Part shown: positions 11,373-22,918 of the stretch, piece after piece
Layout: every line of letters begins with the position of its first letter
Position numbering within the stretch: position 1 is the first letter of the stretch
Assembly (NCBI GenBank): GCA_029168955.1
Contig: JAPDOI010000183.1
Coordinates: 1,087,501 to 1,151,500, forward strand
Length of the DNA stretch: 64,000 nucleotides
From: Aplectana chamaeleonis
Taxonomy: Eukaryota; Nematoda; Chromadorea; Rhabditida; Cosmocercidae
Direction: 5' to 3'
Notes under the pieces: generated by a model
Databases searched by the model: none
Seen by the model: the letters and a program-made list of their open reading frames with translations, nothing else
Told to the model about the DNA's origin: nothing
Program-made: the position numbers and the translations under genes

Positions 11373-12420
11373 TTACAAAAATAAATTGAATAAATACTCA
11401 AAAACATCAAAAATGACCTGAACATCAAAAATCCCATTTCGCATGCTGCTGACTAGTTTGGTGATAGCTGTTTGGTCTACAGAAGCCCATGCATCCACAA
11501 TGGCAGTCTTCAGTTCAGAAATTGACGAAAATGCTGCGCCGCGTCTGTAAACCTTGCGCGCGAGAATATCCCACAAGTCCTTCATTGGATTTAAATTAGG
11601 AGAAAATGCGGGCCATTCCAAAACGTGCACGGTATGGGCCTCTAGCCACTCGAAAGTTGACCGTGAGGGAGCCGTAAAAGGCTTTCCGGCCGATGAAGCC
11701 TAAGATAGCGTAGGGGATGGTCATTTCGCAATCTCGGATAGTCTTTGCTGCTCATCCGGCGTGACGCGAAGTCGATAGCGGCTCGTCCGTGACCACAGAA
11801 TGCAGCCCAGACCATCAAACTTCCTCCTCCGGAATCGCGCCTCGAGAAAAGCCTTTTTTCTGTAGCAAATCCCACCTGTAGTGCGTACGATCATCTGAGC
11901 CATCTAGATTCCACTTCTTCTCGTCGGAATCTGAAATTTAAAAACTGACTCTGGATTCACCAGGTCAGAAGCTTCTGCGACTTACACTTATCTAGTTGGT
12001 AGCCATATTCCTAAGGGCGAACTGTACCCAGTTTGTGACGTGAAGTCAGACGCGAAGCCGGATTCATTTCTCCACGGACAATGTGTGCACAGTGCTGGAG
12101 AGATTGCAGAACAGTCCATCTAGGAACCGGGTAGTCCAAACGTCCTCGGATGTTGATGAGGGACTGCGTACTGTTCGGTGCTACACGTGCAATACTCATC
12201 TCATCACGTCTAGACAGCTTCCTAGGCCGACCACCTTCATTCTTCCTATATGCAGCAGGATTCTTCAAATATCTGTGATCTCGTGCGATCTCTCAGTTGA
12301 CCACCAATTTGCCAGTTGGAGATGCCCGCCTTGTGAAGGGCGTCCACTTGGGCCTGCTCTTCAACAGAAAATCCTTCGCCCCTTTGCATAACTTCGCAAA
12401 ATGTCTTCGCTTCATCAAGC
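11373..12420 (-). pseudogene. Tc1-type transposase relic, nearly full length
   Basis: Read on the minus strand, the pieces occur in the family order. At about 12420-12280 there is a decayed first helix-turn-helix. At 12268-12011 come AAYRKNEGGRPRKLSRRDE and INIRGRL. At 11903-11642, in two frames, are RFRRRKFDG or SGGGSLMVWAAFCGHGRAAI and MSSKDY. At 11630-11373 is the C-terminus with VLEWPAFSPNLNPMKDLWD, which holds the second catalytic Asp and the NLNPMKDLWD signature, followed by AITKLVSSMRNGIFDV and a stop. Frameshifts and stops between the parts show it is dead. It is too different from the 9.6-kb relic to be a simple duplicate. Confidence 0.8.
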
Positions 12421-14274
12421 GTCATTTTTTTACCTTTTTTGAAACGAAAATTAGTCTACCATTGAAAAAAATTGAGTGTCTGTACAGTTTCGCAGCACTT
12501 GAGAGCGGTTGTTTTCCGAAAAGGTTTCATTCCTTGTTACTAGATGAACCGATTTTCCTGGAATCTTGGTTCCTAGGGTTCTCGACACTTCTGAATTATG
12601 TGGTCGTGCCCACAGGTTGCCAAATCCAAGATCTGATCCCCTGGATGCAGAAATTAGGGAGGCTCTATAGGTTCGCACAGCACTGTATTTCTGGTGGCGG
12701 TTCGGTAATGATGTAAGGGACCGTCTGCAAGAGCGATATCCTGAACCTCGCGTTCCTGAGCTCCTGCATGAACTACCCCGATTTCCAGATGTTCTCGAGT
12801 AAATCTGCTCCCGTTTCTAAGAGGCCGCCGTCGACAGAGTTGACTCTTTATACAATATAACGCTGCCATATACGTCAGGCGTTGAATGTGAGACAACCCG
12901 AAAGGCGGGCTTGCTCCTCCGCCCTGCAGCCACGGTCATAGTTGGTGGAAAAATGCGCCGTAACCTGCCTTGGCCGAACCGGTCGATACGCATGAGAAAT
13001 ATTGATGAGGAAGCTTGAATGTTGCCGACGCGGTCGATATGTATGAAATATGTGGAATGAAATCAGTGGTATCATTCAATTCTTATTCTATATCATGTGC
13101 ATATCTGTAGATTCGGCCACACCGGTTATCATTTTACCCCTGCTCATTCATATCTGTCATGATTACCGGGCTGACTACGTGCGATCGACCAACTATGACC
13201 GGGGCCTGAATCTGATAGAAAACCATATTTGAATTTTGTTAAGATTTTACGCCGATAGCAGGTAGTACAGCAGCGCTTTGGAGCTCACCGTCGCGATTCT
13301 GAATGCCTGGCAGAACGCGTAATGGTAGTCTATTGTAATTAATCAAGTGATTTATGTTGCTAATTGGATCTAGACTTGCAGTGTGCCAACTCCATAATAA
13401 AAATTCGTTTCGAAAAAATTTGCCCTAGTATCATCATGATGGGAATAAATCGTTTTTCCACTCTATAATTCTCTCAATACTGAGCGGCGATTCTAATAAA
13501 CTGTCTCACTTGATTTTCCTGCATACTGAGTTCAGTGAAGATAATGGCAGAAGTTGAATCGAGGTGCGGACTCCGCAAAAACGCAAAATAAGGGTGGCCC
13601 TTTCATTATCGTACGTACTTTAGACAGGAAAAAAGCCTGCGAGCAGAAGACGTTTTAGAAATTGAAAGTCTTTCTTGACTGATTCTGGATCTTACATTGA
13701 GTACACCGAGTTTTCGGGAACTTCTGCTGCTACACCATACAAGCAATCGGTTCCATCGCATGACAAATGCTGTTTACTGTTGTTGCTTCTCCGTTGAATG
13801 TCAGACGCTTGTTCTGGAGAGAAGCTCGCATTATCTTGCACGGCTAAAGATTTCTTGCTATCTCCGGTTCTATTATTCCTAATTCGAATAAAAAAATTGT
13901 TTTCACGCTCCACCCGCGCCATATATCAAGGATGTGTTTCTGTTTCTTCAATACATCATTCCGTAATGTTTGAAAACAGCCTTCTAAGGGCGTTTCAAAC
14001 ATCATACCTCCAAAACCATTCACGCGAAGCATTTCAAGCACCAGACCTTTGGATTCTTTATCCGGGAAAATCTTAGACTCCGGATCTCTTCACTAAATTG
14101 TATGTCAGAGTAAAACTATTTTCTAAACCTTACGAATCTTCTTTCTCCGAAGGCAATATGTAACTGCGTCAACCTCTATTTCCTTTCTCGATCGCCTGTT
14201 GTTCAGTAACACCGTGATGCTCTCTCGGAGCCTGTACCACACCAATTGAAATGTCATCTGCGGGGTACAATAAT
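12421..14274. other. Unassigned, one weak palindromic element
   Basis: Complementary words (GGTCATAGTTGGT near 12937; its inverse near 13189) bound a stretch of about 270 bp with CGGTCGATA words in the middle, possibly a small foldback. An ORF of 76 codons on the minus strand at 13692-13922 has no recognisable motif. Otherwise no feature. Confidence 0.35.
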
Positions 14275-14990
14275 ATACCGCATTTCCAGTATTTGGATTT
14301 TCGGGTGTGCTATTTTTCAACCTCCGCAAAAAGGGGTGCAATTAGAGGGAGGGGTTCAAATAAAGGGGGAGGCCCTAATTTTTCTGATTTTCAACCGAGA
14401 ATTAAAGAGTAATTATGTACGAACAAATTTATTGGGCAAACCATAGGAGGACGATAATGGTCTACTCGGCAAACTCCAAGAGATCATAATCAATGAACTC
14501 ATTATCCAAGTCCTCAAAATCGATCTTTTCAAAAATGTTGACAAGGTTTTGGGTGCCGAACCGGTAGGAATGGGTCCACCAGCTTTGAAACAGTGAATGA
14601 CGTCGTCTTTGGAGCCATCTGTGACATTTGTGATTCCGCAGGCCTCGATGGAACGAGCGACAACTTCAGTTGACAATTGCTCCCGTGCAGTGACAACCCA
14701 AGTCAGGCCTACGATGGAAGACTTGCTGAAAGAATCTCTGCGTACCTTTGCCTCTGGCTACTCTGCTTTTGGCAGAGGACCACTTCGTACGTTATGCGCG
14801 AAGCATCAAATAAAAAGTATGAGACAGTAAGTGAATACCAGGTTAAAATCTCCAATGGCTTTTTAAGAGGGCTCTATTAGAGGGGGATGTTCAATGTTTT
14901 ACCCTCCACCGATAGGGAGGTTCAATTAGAGGGAAGGGTTCAAATAGCGGCGGGGGGGGGTGTTCAATAACAGGAAATACGGTAAGTTGT
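14275..14990 (-). mobile_element. pogo-like element relic
   Basis: Ends are inverted: TACCGCATTTCC near 14274 and GGAAATACGGTA near 14980. Repeated purine-rich subterminal words lie inside both ends (GGGGTTCAAATA, TTCAATTAGAGGG). The interior keeps a transposase scrap on the minus strand. Flanking TA fits a pogo/Tc1-mariner type insertion. The element is a deletion derivative and not autonomous. Confidence 0.55.
14455..14725 (-). pseudogene. pogo/Tigger-type transposase C-terminus
   Basis: On the minus strand the reading TAREQLSTEVVARSIEACGI, TNVTDGSKDDVI resembles the C-terminal end of pogo/CENP-B-type DDE transposases, where a motif of the form 'SFxxCGIxN..DGSED' is common. A frame change then gives NIFEKIDFEDLDNEFIDYD and LLEFAE before a stop, the acidic tail expected for such proteins. 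The catalytic core is absent. Recognition is by motif only, so confidence is moderate. Confidence 0.5.
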
Positions 14991-15242
14991 CTCTATCTTG
15001 TCGCCATACTATCGTAAGGCGAAAAATTGTATTCGTTTCTCTGTTCTGCTCTTCCCCACTTTTCTCGAGTACCTGGCTCTCGAGTGCCTTCATGATACAT
15101 ACTCACTGTTTTTCGCTCAATTCGCACTGAAGCCTTACGGGGATTTTCATTCTTGTATGCTCCTGAAAAGTTTACATATCTAGCTGTGTTTGAGTGTTCC
15201 TATCTCTGCAACGCTGACGAACACTTTGGTCTATAATCCTTA

Positions 15243-15682
15243 AAGGCAGTGTCCACGATAAATTTCGTCCTCGGTTTTTGGCCGGAAGTGGAAAGTTCAG
15301 GGTCTCGTTGGAGCACTGGGGTCGGAAAAACGAACGAAAACGAGCCTGAAAGAGCTCCATACAGCTCCAAAATCCGCTCGCGCTAGCCTTTCCGCTCGCG
15401 GTCGAGTTCTCCGAAGAACAGTTTGGTCCGCTTCTACATTAGCATTGGGGCGCGAGCGCGGCTGAGTTTCAGCATTGAGGCGCATTTTCGCACGCTGTCT
15501 ACTTCAGGCCCATGCGCGCGCAACTCATCCACCGTTGAAATGTGGCTTTCTAAGAGAAGAGCTGATTTTGAATGTTTCGCAGCGCTTTTCATTACTCTTT
15601 CTTCACTGATGAAACAGTCAGACTCCACACCTTCGTTCTATGGTGGGTACTCGAAAACGATTTTTATCGTGGACACTGCCTT
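15243..15682. repeat. F1 MITE, 440 bp
   Basis: TA-flanked, starts AAGGCAGTGTCCACGATAAA and ends with the inverse. Its right-hand TA (15683-15684) is also the left-hand TA of the F2 copy that follows. Comparison with 150-233 shows the same left flank continuing straight into F2 there, so this F1 inserted at the boundary TA of an existing F2. Confidence 0.85.
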
Positions 15683-15684
15683 TA

Positions 15685-16155
15685 AAGGCACAGTTCAAGC
15701 TAGAGAACAAATCTGAGATTTCCTCATAATTGTGAAGTCGTCACACCCCATATAACTTCTGCCAAATGCAGGCTCTCGTCCCCTCCGAATAAGCAAGATA
15801 TAGAAAAAAGCCTCTCTGGAGAGCCCACATCAGAACGCCACTGCGGCACGCCGCTTTACGATTTTTTGAATCCAACAATGGAGAGATGGTTTCCTATCAA
15901 TATCCCAATTCTTCCCTTGATGCTTGTCTCTTTGCTCAGGTCGGCTACCTCTGGAGAGATTGGTTGCAAATGATGGAAGTTACAAGTCTCAGACAACTCG
16001 TCGAACCATGCTTTCGTAGCCCAATTTTCGATGGGCGATAACTCCGTACGTAGGGGGTGTTCTACGACTCCAGAGACATCATTGGAATCAGCGTGGGAAT
16101 TTTCTCAAGATAGGCACATGAATGGGAATCGATTCTGAGGTTGGGCTGTGCCTTT
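15685..16155. repeat. F2 MITE
   Basis: Starts AAGGCACAGTTCAAGC and ends GGCTGTGCCTT. Same interior as 233-683. Another F2 start (TGCACAGTCCAACCTCAG) follows at about 16158 and is cut off near 16290 by a LINE fragment. Confidence 0.8.
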
Positions 16156-16295
16156 TAATGCACAGTCCAACCTCAGAGGCAATTATCGATATTATGGTCC
16201 GCTAGCCGCCTATAGCAACCCTACCAAGCGCGAGATCTCGATTCGCTCAAAGAAGCGAGATAAAGCTAGGAAAAAGTCGACCAGCATGGTCGCAT

Positions 16296-16855
16296 GTGCA
16301 TAAGATTGTAAGCATGGTGCATAAGATTCTTAATGGCGCAAACAAAATAAGAGCGAGCAATTTTCTCTCCTGGCTCCCTTCTATTACTCGCGGCGGGAAA
16401 AACAAGATCAATTTCTGGAGAGCGAAAACTTCATTGCGTGGTAAATTCTTTACAAACCGAGCGGGCTCTGCATACTTGAAGTTGGCGAAGTCGGAACTGT
16501 CGCCACTATCACAACTCTGTTTTAGGCGCAAATTCGCTGCACTGCTATTGAAGAACTGCAGGGCTTTTTATGACGTCATCAGGACATCGTGAGAAGTGCA
16601 TAGTTTTTTCTAGGCTTTCTGGTGTTTTATTTCTTGTTTGTTCTGAGTTGCAAACAGGTTTCTGTCTAGCAATTAGTTTTTCTCCTAATTTCGCGTTCTT
16701 ACAGTGGTTACTTTATTGTATTTGGTTGACATCTACTGATTTGCCTTGTTTTTAGTTGATTTATTTTTTTCGTCATTCTTATCCCTCATACTGTAGTATT
16801 TAGATTCCTGACCTCACATAAGTAAATTTTATTTAATAAACATGAACATGAAGAT
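16296..16855 (+). mobile_element. LINE 3' fragment
   Basis: Codes for the tail of ORF2, with HKILNGANKIRAS, SITRGGKNKINF, RAKTSLRGKFFTNRAGSAY and LKLAKSEL, then an untranslated 3' region ending in ATAAACATGAACATGAA. This is a 5'-truncated copy of a LINE related to the one at 5.0-9.1 kb; the peptide is closer to the minus-strand fragment at 17756-17959 than to the full-length copy. Confidence 0.8.
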
Positions 16856-17229
16856 TTACCAATGTTTTCGATGTTTACTCCTCAAAATTAAGGAGAAAAT
16901 TACAACTTTGGCGATTATGGCGCAGCCTACAGTATGCTCAGTGGAAATGCGAAACCGTACAACTACATTTTTTCTAGTTGCCTTCGACTATATGCATGCC
17001 TGAGCGTGACTGGAGCATGAACAAGAGCTAGCATAGCCCGCAAAAATGTTTTTTGTGAAGTTTAGTTTAGTTTAGTTAATTACGTCACATAAAGCGAACG
17101 TCATAGAACAAACACAAAACATTTGCGTCAGGAGTACACGTAATCTGGATGAGGGTATGAAATAACCGAGTACAAGACCAAGGAAGGACACGCTACGACT
17201 TCAATAGCAGTGCAGCGAATTCGCGCTTA

Positions 17230-17733
17230 CTCTGAGAATTTTGGCCAAGAAATAGCCGCAAAATAGCCGCAAAATAGCCGCGAAATAGCCGAGAAATAGC
17301 CGATAAATAATGCTCGCCGCATAATAGCCGCCAAACAATGCTCGCCGCGAAGCAGCCGCGAAATAGCCGAGAAATAATGCTCTCCAGGCAGATATACGGA
17401 GCATTCCAGAGGCATAATTCAGATGTCAGCACCTCCGTCGGTTTAATTACCCAAGTTTGAGGTACGTGGACCTCGTTCAACCTCTGGAGGCCCCGCCCAA
17501 CCGCTGGCGGCCCCAGATGGTGGCTCGGCGAGCCGGCGACGGTTGCGTCTTGGTTAATTTTGTTTACTTCTGAATATTTCTCGGTTATATCTCGGCTATT
17601 TCTCGGCTACTTCTGGTCCTTTCCATGAGAAGCCGAGAAATAGCCGCGGAATAGCCGGGAAATAGCCCACCAGGAGCCGCTGCGGAGCCTGGTGGGCTAT
17701 TTCCCGGCTATTTCGCGGTCAAAACTCTCAGAG
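17230..17733. mobile_element. F4 element built of AAATAGCCG words
   Basis: TA-flanked, with 17-bp termini CTCTGAGAATTTTGGCC and the inverse of CTCTGAGAGTTTTGACC. It sits inside the LINE fragment, and the uninterrupted plus-strand LINE at about 16520 reads TTTTAGGCGC, so the empty site with a single TA is visible. The interior carries an 11-bp tandem word (AAATAGCCGCG and variants, 17245-17380), its inverse near 17570-17620, and a strong hairpin at 17644-17718. No coding frame is credible. Confidence 0.8.
17644..17718. repeat. 31-bp-arm hairpin inside F4
   Basis: Arms 17644-17674 and 17688-17718 are complementary with one mismatch and are separated by 13 bases. The arm contains AATAGCCGGGAAATAGCCC and then ACCAGG. 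Confidence 0.85.
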
Positions 17734-18135
17734 TAAAACAGAGTAGTGACATTGGCTACAGCTCGGACTTCGTCAACTTCAGGTATGCAGAACCCGCTCG
17801 GTTTGTTGATAATTTACAACGCAACGAAGTTTTCGCTCTTCGAAAAGTGAACTTGTTTTTCCCGCCGCGAGTAATGGAAGGGACCCAGAAGTAAAACTTG
17901 CTTACTCTTACTTTCACTGCGCCATTAAGAATCTTATGCGCCATGCTCACATCGAACAAAGCCCTTCAAGTTTCTAATGAAGGAATGCCGAGGTATCTGT
18001 TCCTGGTGCACGCACTAGGCGTTGTATAGTACTGGGACCTTCAAGTTTCAATAAAGATTTTTCTTGTATAGTTATTTTGGCTTGGTTCTTGGTTTTCGCT
18101 GGATTCCATGACCAACCCAGCCCGCTCATCCGTTA

Positions 18136-18621
18136 AAGGCACAGTACACCCTCAGATATGAATTTTAAGATGTTCGTGTAATTGTGTAGCAGACCCCTCC
18201 TGTATAACACGTGCCAAATGCAAGATCTCAATTCCTTCAAATAAGCGAGATATAGGCGACCACCACAGGCCCGACCACCTTCGCTCACCACCACAGGCCC
18301 GGCCCCCTACTAGATTTAGGAACTCGATAGCGGCTAAATGGATGGATGAATTCTCAACATGTCGTCGTTTTTCAGTCCAAGGCCGGACTGTATCCTTATC
18401 CTGGCTCTCTCTCGCACAACAATTGTCAATGAAGAGAAATACAGGCCTGAGTTAACTCGTCTACGAATTTTCCGCCCTCAAAATGCTGGCATTTTAAATT
18501 GCCATATCTCCCTTCGTAGGGGGTCTTGGACGACTTAAGAGATACCGTTGTGATCAGTATGCGACTCCCTCCAAGATCAGCAGGAAAACTGAAAAACAAT
18601 GTTGTGGGTGTTCTGTGCCTT
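18136..18621. repeat. F2 MITE
   Basis: Starts after TA with AAGGCACAGTACACC and ends TTCTGTGCCTT. Same interior as other F2 copies. A 24-base-spaced doublet of ACCACAGGCCCG lies at about 18250-18305. Confidence 0.75.
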
Positions 18622-20494
18622 CAAGAGGAGATTCTCCAGATCATGATATCGCCCATATCGAGCTATCAAGAACGTCGTCTTGTACACTCATGCATTCTCG
18701 TGTATTTTTCCATTTCCCATTCTCTTCAGTGTTCTCTGCGTAATGTTGGCGAGGCAGACGTTTCTTCGAGTGAACTACCTTGATTTCCATTCAGCATAAT
18801 GTTTTTCATATTTGAAGAAGAGTGTTTAACGAGATGAGAAATAAAAACATAACTAGCACTGCGAGAAAGCTCATTTCCTCAAGTCTACTTCCTGGTCCTG
18901 AGAACGCTTGTGCATAAAACAGATCACTTCCTGGCGTAAGTGGGAAAACAACTGTCTCATACCTTAAAATAAATCATCTCTCTATCTCACCTAGTTTCAT
19001 GCATCACTAAATGATTTAGCAAAACTTGTGACTACATACTATGTGTTTGTTCGTATGATTCCATTGTGCTATCTGTGTTGATGAACACAGTTATCACAAT
19101 TTCTCTTCCAATAACACTTACGGCTGACCGAGCAGTAATCTCGCATTGACGCGCAAGCTGATCATGAATAGAAATTAGCATTGGACTGTGAATTGCATGG
19201 GTCCAAAAGACAGCGGAAACTCATAAATCATTATATGGCGAGACATTATCATCTAGCGCCAGATTTTCTTTATCTTTTTTCAACTGAACAATGCTTTCCT
19301 ATTTTCACAGCTGGTAATGACACAGCGCCTACCACGACGCGATCAGCTCAAAGCTCGCTTCAACTCAGCACTTTTAATGCGCTGAACTAGACATCCCCCA
19401 TTTCGGAGTGAGATTTACTGTCGCGAGCGTGTTCACGCTTATGCTGCGTCTCCTCCTCTCCCACTTTTTCTTGCATTCTCTACCCTCGCTCTGTGTTGTT
19501 CATCTCTCCCTTCTTTTTGAGAAGGCTCTTACTAAACGATAACAACTCGCTACCGCATCATTAGGCTTGCGGTAAAATTAGCTGCTAGACATTCTGGTTT
19601 TGCGACAAATGGCAGGTGCATTCATAATTCCGTGAAATTCATGAGAAAACACCGTCTTTGTCTAGCTGATGTTTGGTGATGGATCGTGGGATTGCTCTTT
19701 CCAGGAGTAGGAACATCCTTCGGTCTTCGTTCGCTATTGTTTTTACCGTAATCTATTACTTTACTTATCAACTGAGTATTGACTCATACAAACCATAATG
19801 ACCACGGATTTGAAAAAAAATAATTGAAAATCAAAATGGCATTGATAGCGTTCATATCTATTTCCTGGTTAGACTTCCGTGAGAAAGCTCTGCAACCGTT
19901 GAAGAATTTTGCTAGTAAACCCTGTCTTTGACAGCTATTTATGAAGCATTTTCTCATACTCTGTGATTTGAATGTAGCTTTTCAGAAGTGATCAATACAC
20001 ACACAAATACAGGATTTTACGTTTAAGAGTCGACAAAATGTCGGAAGTCACCGTCTACATAATTTATTTATGTGAAAGTGAGTTTATTAATGGATCGACA
20101 GCATAACTACTTTCAAAGCGGAATTACATATTATTAAAAGTCCTCGACGCTATCACATGGTGGCTGAAAAATTCTCTCACATATTTAGGTGGCGCGAAAA
20201 ATTGTGCCCATCACTTGTGAATCATCGAATCGACACATTTTGGTAACCAAAAGCTTTACTAAATCAGGGACAGTGAGCTCAAGCAAAAAAGTGTGAGTGT
20301 TCAAAATAATGTTCTTCGGCTTCGTAACAATTCCGCAGCACACTGTTGAAGCTTACCCACTTTGGCCGCACACCCTTGGACCGTAATTTGGATAAAAGTA
20401 TGCATCAAAGCTATCTTCTGCGTACCAAAAGCACTGCATCGTTTTCTTGATGATTTTTGGAGCAGGATGCGTCAAACCAAAATACATCGAGTTG
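18622..20494. other. Unassigned 1.9 kb
   Basis: No gene, RNA or inverted-repeat element recognised. Open frames are short and lack motifs. Confidence 0.4.
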
Positions 20495-21534
20495 AAACGC
20501 AGTGTTCACGATAATCTTCAATTTTGAGATTAATCGCTATACTGATTAAAGGCAGTGGTCGCGATCAAATATGCTTGTCGTCTTTTTCTCTCTGAACCAT
20601 TTTCTGGGTTTCGAGTAGTAGGACCTATAAGAAAAAATCGCGAAAAAAAACCGCTGTTTTGGGCCAAATTTGAAGCCTGAACTTTCTTGTCTTTTGATGG
20701 TGGACGAGCCCACTCCACATCATCGGCATCGATGACCTCTTATATCAAGAACATCAGCTGGCTTGAGACTGAACTTCAATCAATGAACCTTCGAATTTAT
20801 GTACACATCTAGTCAGAAACATTGACTGGAGTGCTTTCTTTCATTGCTCAACTGTTTCTATTAGGTAAGTTAGCAATTATTTCTTCCTCCGAACGCCGAT
20901 GATTTTTGACTGCCCGGCATGAGACTGCGATCTTTTTTTGACGACGCTCTGCACGTGTGCACGAGCTGGCATCTTTGGGCCTTAGAAACTCTAATTCTAG
21001 CCCGTTGTTCACCGCTCTACCTTCCTAGTTTTTCAGCTGTTTTCGATCTAAGCTGATTTTTGTAGTTTCCATGACGTTTTTCATCGTGACCACTGCCTTT
21101 ATGTGCCCCCGGGTAGAACTAAAATGACGTAGAAATTGAGAAAAACATTCCAGAAGTACAAAAATCCTTGATTATCACCTGCCTCTTAAGTATCACAGGA
21201 AGTGTTTCTTGTGACAATGAAATCTTTTGTGAACCCGTCCTCTGCAAATCTCTAATCTCTATTGCTCCGTTGTTTCCTTAGGGCCGTAACTAATCCTGCT
21301 TTGCATTAAATATTCGTTCTTCTGTTTCGATTGACCCAATTTTTCGACGGTTACAACCACCATGAGCATGTTCATCCAACCGGACAACTAGTCCATGTTA
21401 TAGAATAATGTCACTAAAACACGACGTCCCAATGCGTTTCTCGCCGTTTCTTCGTAATTTTGGTAACACTTGGAGACCAACGCATTGTTTTATGTGGAAA
21501 GCTCGGCGACGAAAATTATCGTGAACACTGCCTT
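20495..21534. repeat. F1 MITE (host copy of a nested pair)
   Basis: The outer copy, in the opposite orientation to the relative at 29846-30331. The left end is AACGCAGTGTTCACGATAA; the right end is the inverse of AAGGCAGTGTTCACGATAA. The interior, when reverse-complemented, shares the ACCAAGTGTTACCAAAATT region with 29846-30331 and 54250. It is split at 20547-21101 by another F1. Confidence 0.8.
20549..21099. repeat. F1 MITE nested in another F1
   Basis: 551 bp, TA on both sides, starts AAGGCAGTGGTCGCGATC and ends with GTGACCACTGCCTT. The uninterrupted relative at 29846-30331 reads across the insertion point (GTTCTACCCGG then the sequence leading to the terminus), so the insertion site is confirmed by sequence. 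Confidence 0.85.
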
Positions 21535-22918
21535 TAAGTCAGATGAGCCTGTGCTCAAGAATCTGTGTCTAACTCTGCCAGCGCATAGCTACATAGATGC
21601 CTTACACGGAAACCGAAGATGCTCAGGGTTTCGGAGGCATCAGTCCAATTTGGCAAAAGAATTTACGTAAATTACGGAATGTTTAGCAGCAGTTTGTGAA
21701 ATTTTAGCAACAGCGCCCGCATATTCTACGCAAATTCTCGTTACAACACTCGGTCGACCGACCCACCCAGTACTAGAAAGTCAATCCTATCTGCGATCGA
21801 TCGCATCGCAGTTTCGTCCACACGGCCTCCAGCATCCTGCGCTCAAAATTACCCTTAATGTTAGCAAGGTCTTGGCCACCCTCCACGATCAGCCACAGAG
21901 TGACAAGTAATCACTCCGTGAATTGACTGGGTCGACACTGTTCGAACGGCATCCCTGCGTGCCGCGTAGCCAGAGCGGATTGAGATTGCATTTCAACCCC
22001 GGCCCCTTCACGTGGATTCTCGCCACAAAATTATAGCGAGAATACACGGATCTAGCGACGGAGGGATCAATCTGTCTAATTTAGCCTTCGTTTTTACGTG
22101 GGTGGAATACGCGTGGAGTTTGCACACTTGTACCTTCGGCACAAGAATATGCGGGCTTTAGCTATAGTACCTAGAGCCCGCAAATTCTCTCTGCATGGAA
22201 TGAGGCAGCGTTACAGGCCGCCCTCGAGTGCATCTAGCTCCGCTTTGGCGAATCAGAGTCTCGGAAACAAAATATCGAAATAGCAGTCGCCGAATTGGAA
22301 GATTGTGCCGGTGCCCCGTTCTCCAACAATGAAAATCCTTCTGCTGTAATTCTTCTGAGCAGCTGGTTGCAAAACTGGCGATCATGGAGCTGATATATTG
22401 TAATAATCTTTCAAACTACGAACAGGATTGGATAAGGCTGGCGCATGCGACCAGAGCCGACCATAGGAACAGTGCGGCGGCATTTTTCCAACAGTTTTTA
22501 GAGACATTTTCGAACATTTCATGTACCTCTCTGTGGTTAAGCTTGTTCTTATTGCTCTGACAAAGCTTTTGGCTTTAAAAGTGGGAAGTTTTGCAAACAT
22601 TAGTCCCTACTTCTGGAGAGAACAGCATTGAGATAAGGGATAACGGCATTTACAGTCTACAAGAAAATACGAAAACGTCATCAAATTATGTACAACGTTA
22701 CACAATTCAAGGAAAAACACCTCGAAAAATGGTAAAACGATTTAATAACACCTGACATGAGCAAAAACAACATGGAGAAATCCCTAAACACATATGAGCT
22801 TAAACGGTGCCACTCAAAGGCGAAAGAAGAGGTCGGCATCCTGATCTTCCAAAAATCGAATTATCATAGGGAATCTCCACATCTTATGCAATATGGGACG
22901 CAGAACACTTTTGTTTAG
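21535..22918. other. Upstream of the GPCR; first exon not identified
   Basis: This stretch should contain, or be preceded by, the first exon of the receptor gene. I could not pick a start codon and donor that join in the required phase (the first exon must end with one base of a codon). An open reading from ATG 22384 to about 22560 exists but has no transmembrane start and no suitable donor. Confidence 0.4.

Larger units (their letters stand above)
17050..17960 (-). mobile_element. LINE 3' fragment, split by an insertion
   Basis: The minus-strand reading at 17959-17756 gives HKILNGAVKVRVSKF, SITRGGKNKFTF and NRAGSAYLKLTKSEL. The 3' continuation resumes at about 17230-17190 (inverse of TTCGCTGCACTGCTATTGAA) and ends in a TTTAGTTTAG tail. 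A 504-bp element (17230-17733) interrupts it. Confidence 0.75.

Noticed and set aside
22384..22560. First exon of the GPCR
   Set aside because: Open from ATG but with no hydrophobic start, no donor in the required phase, and ending in TGA.
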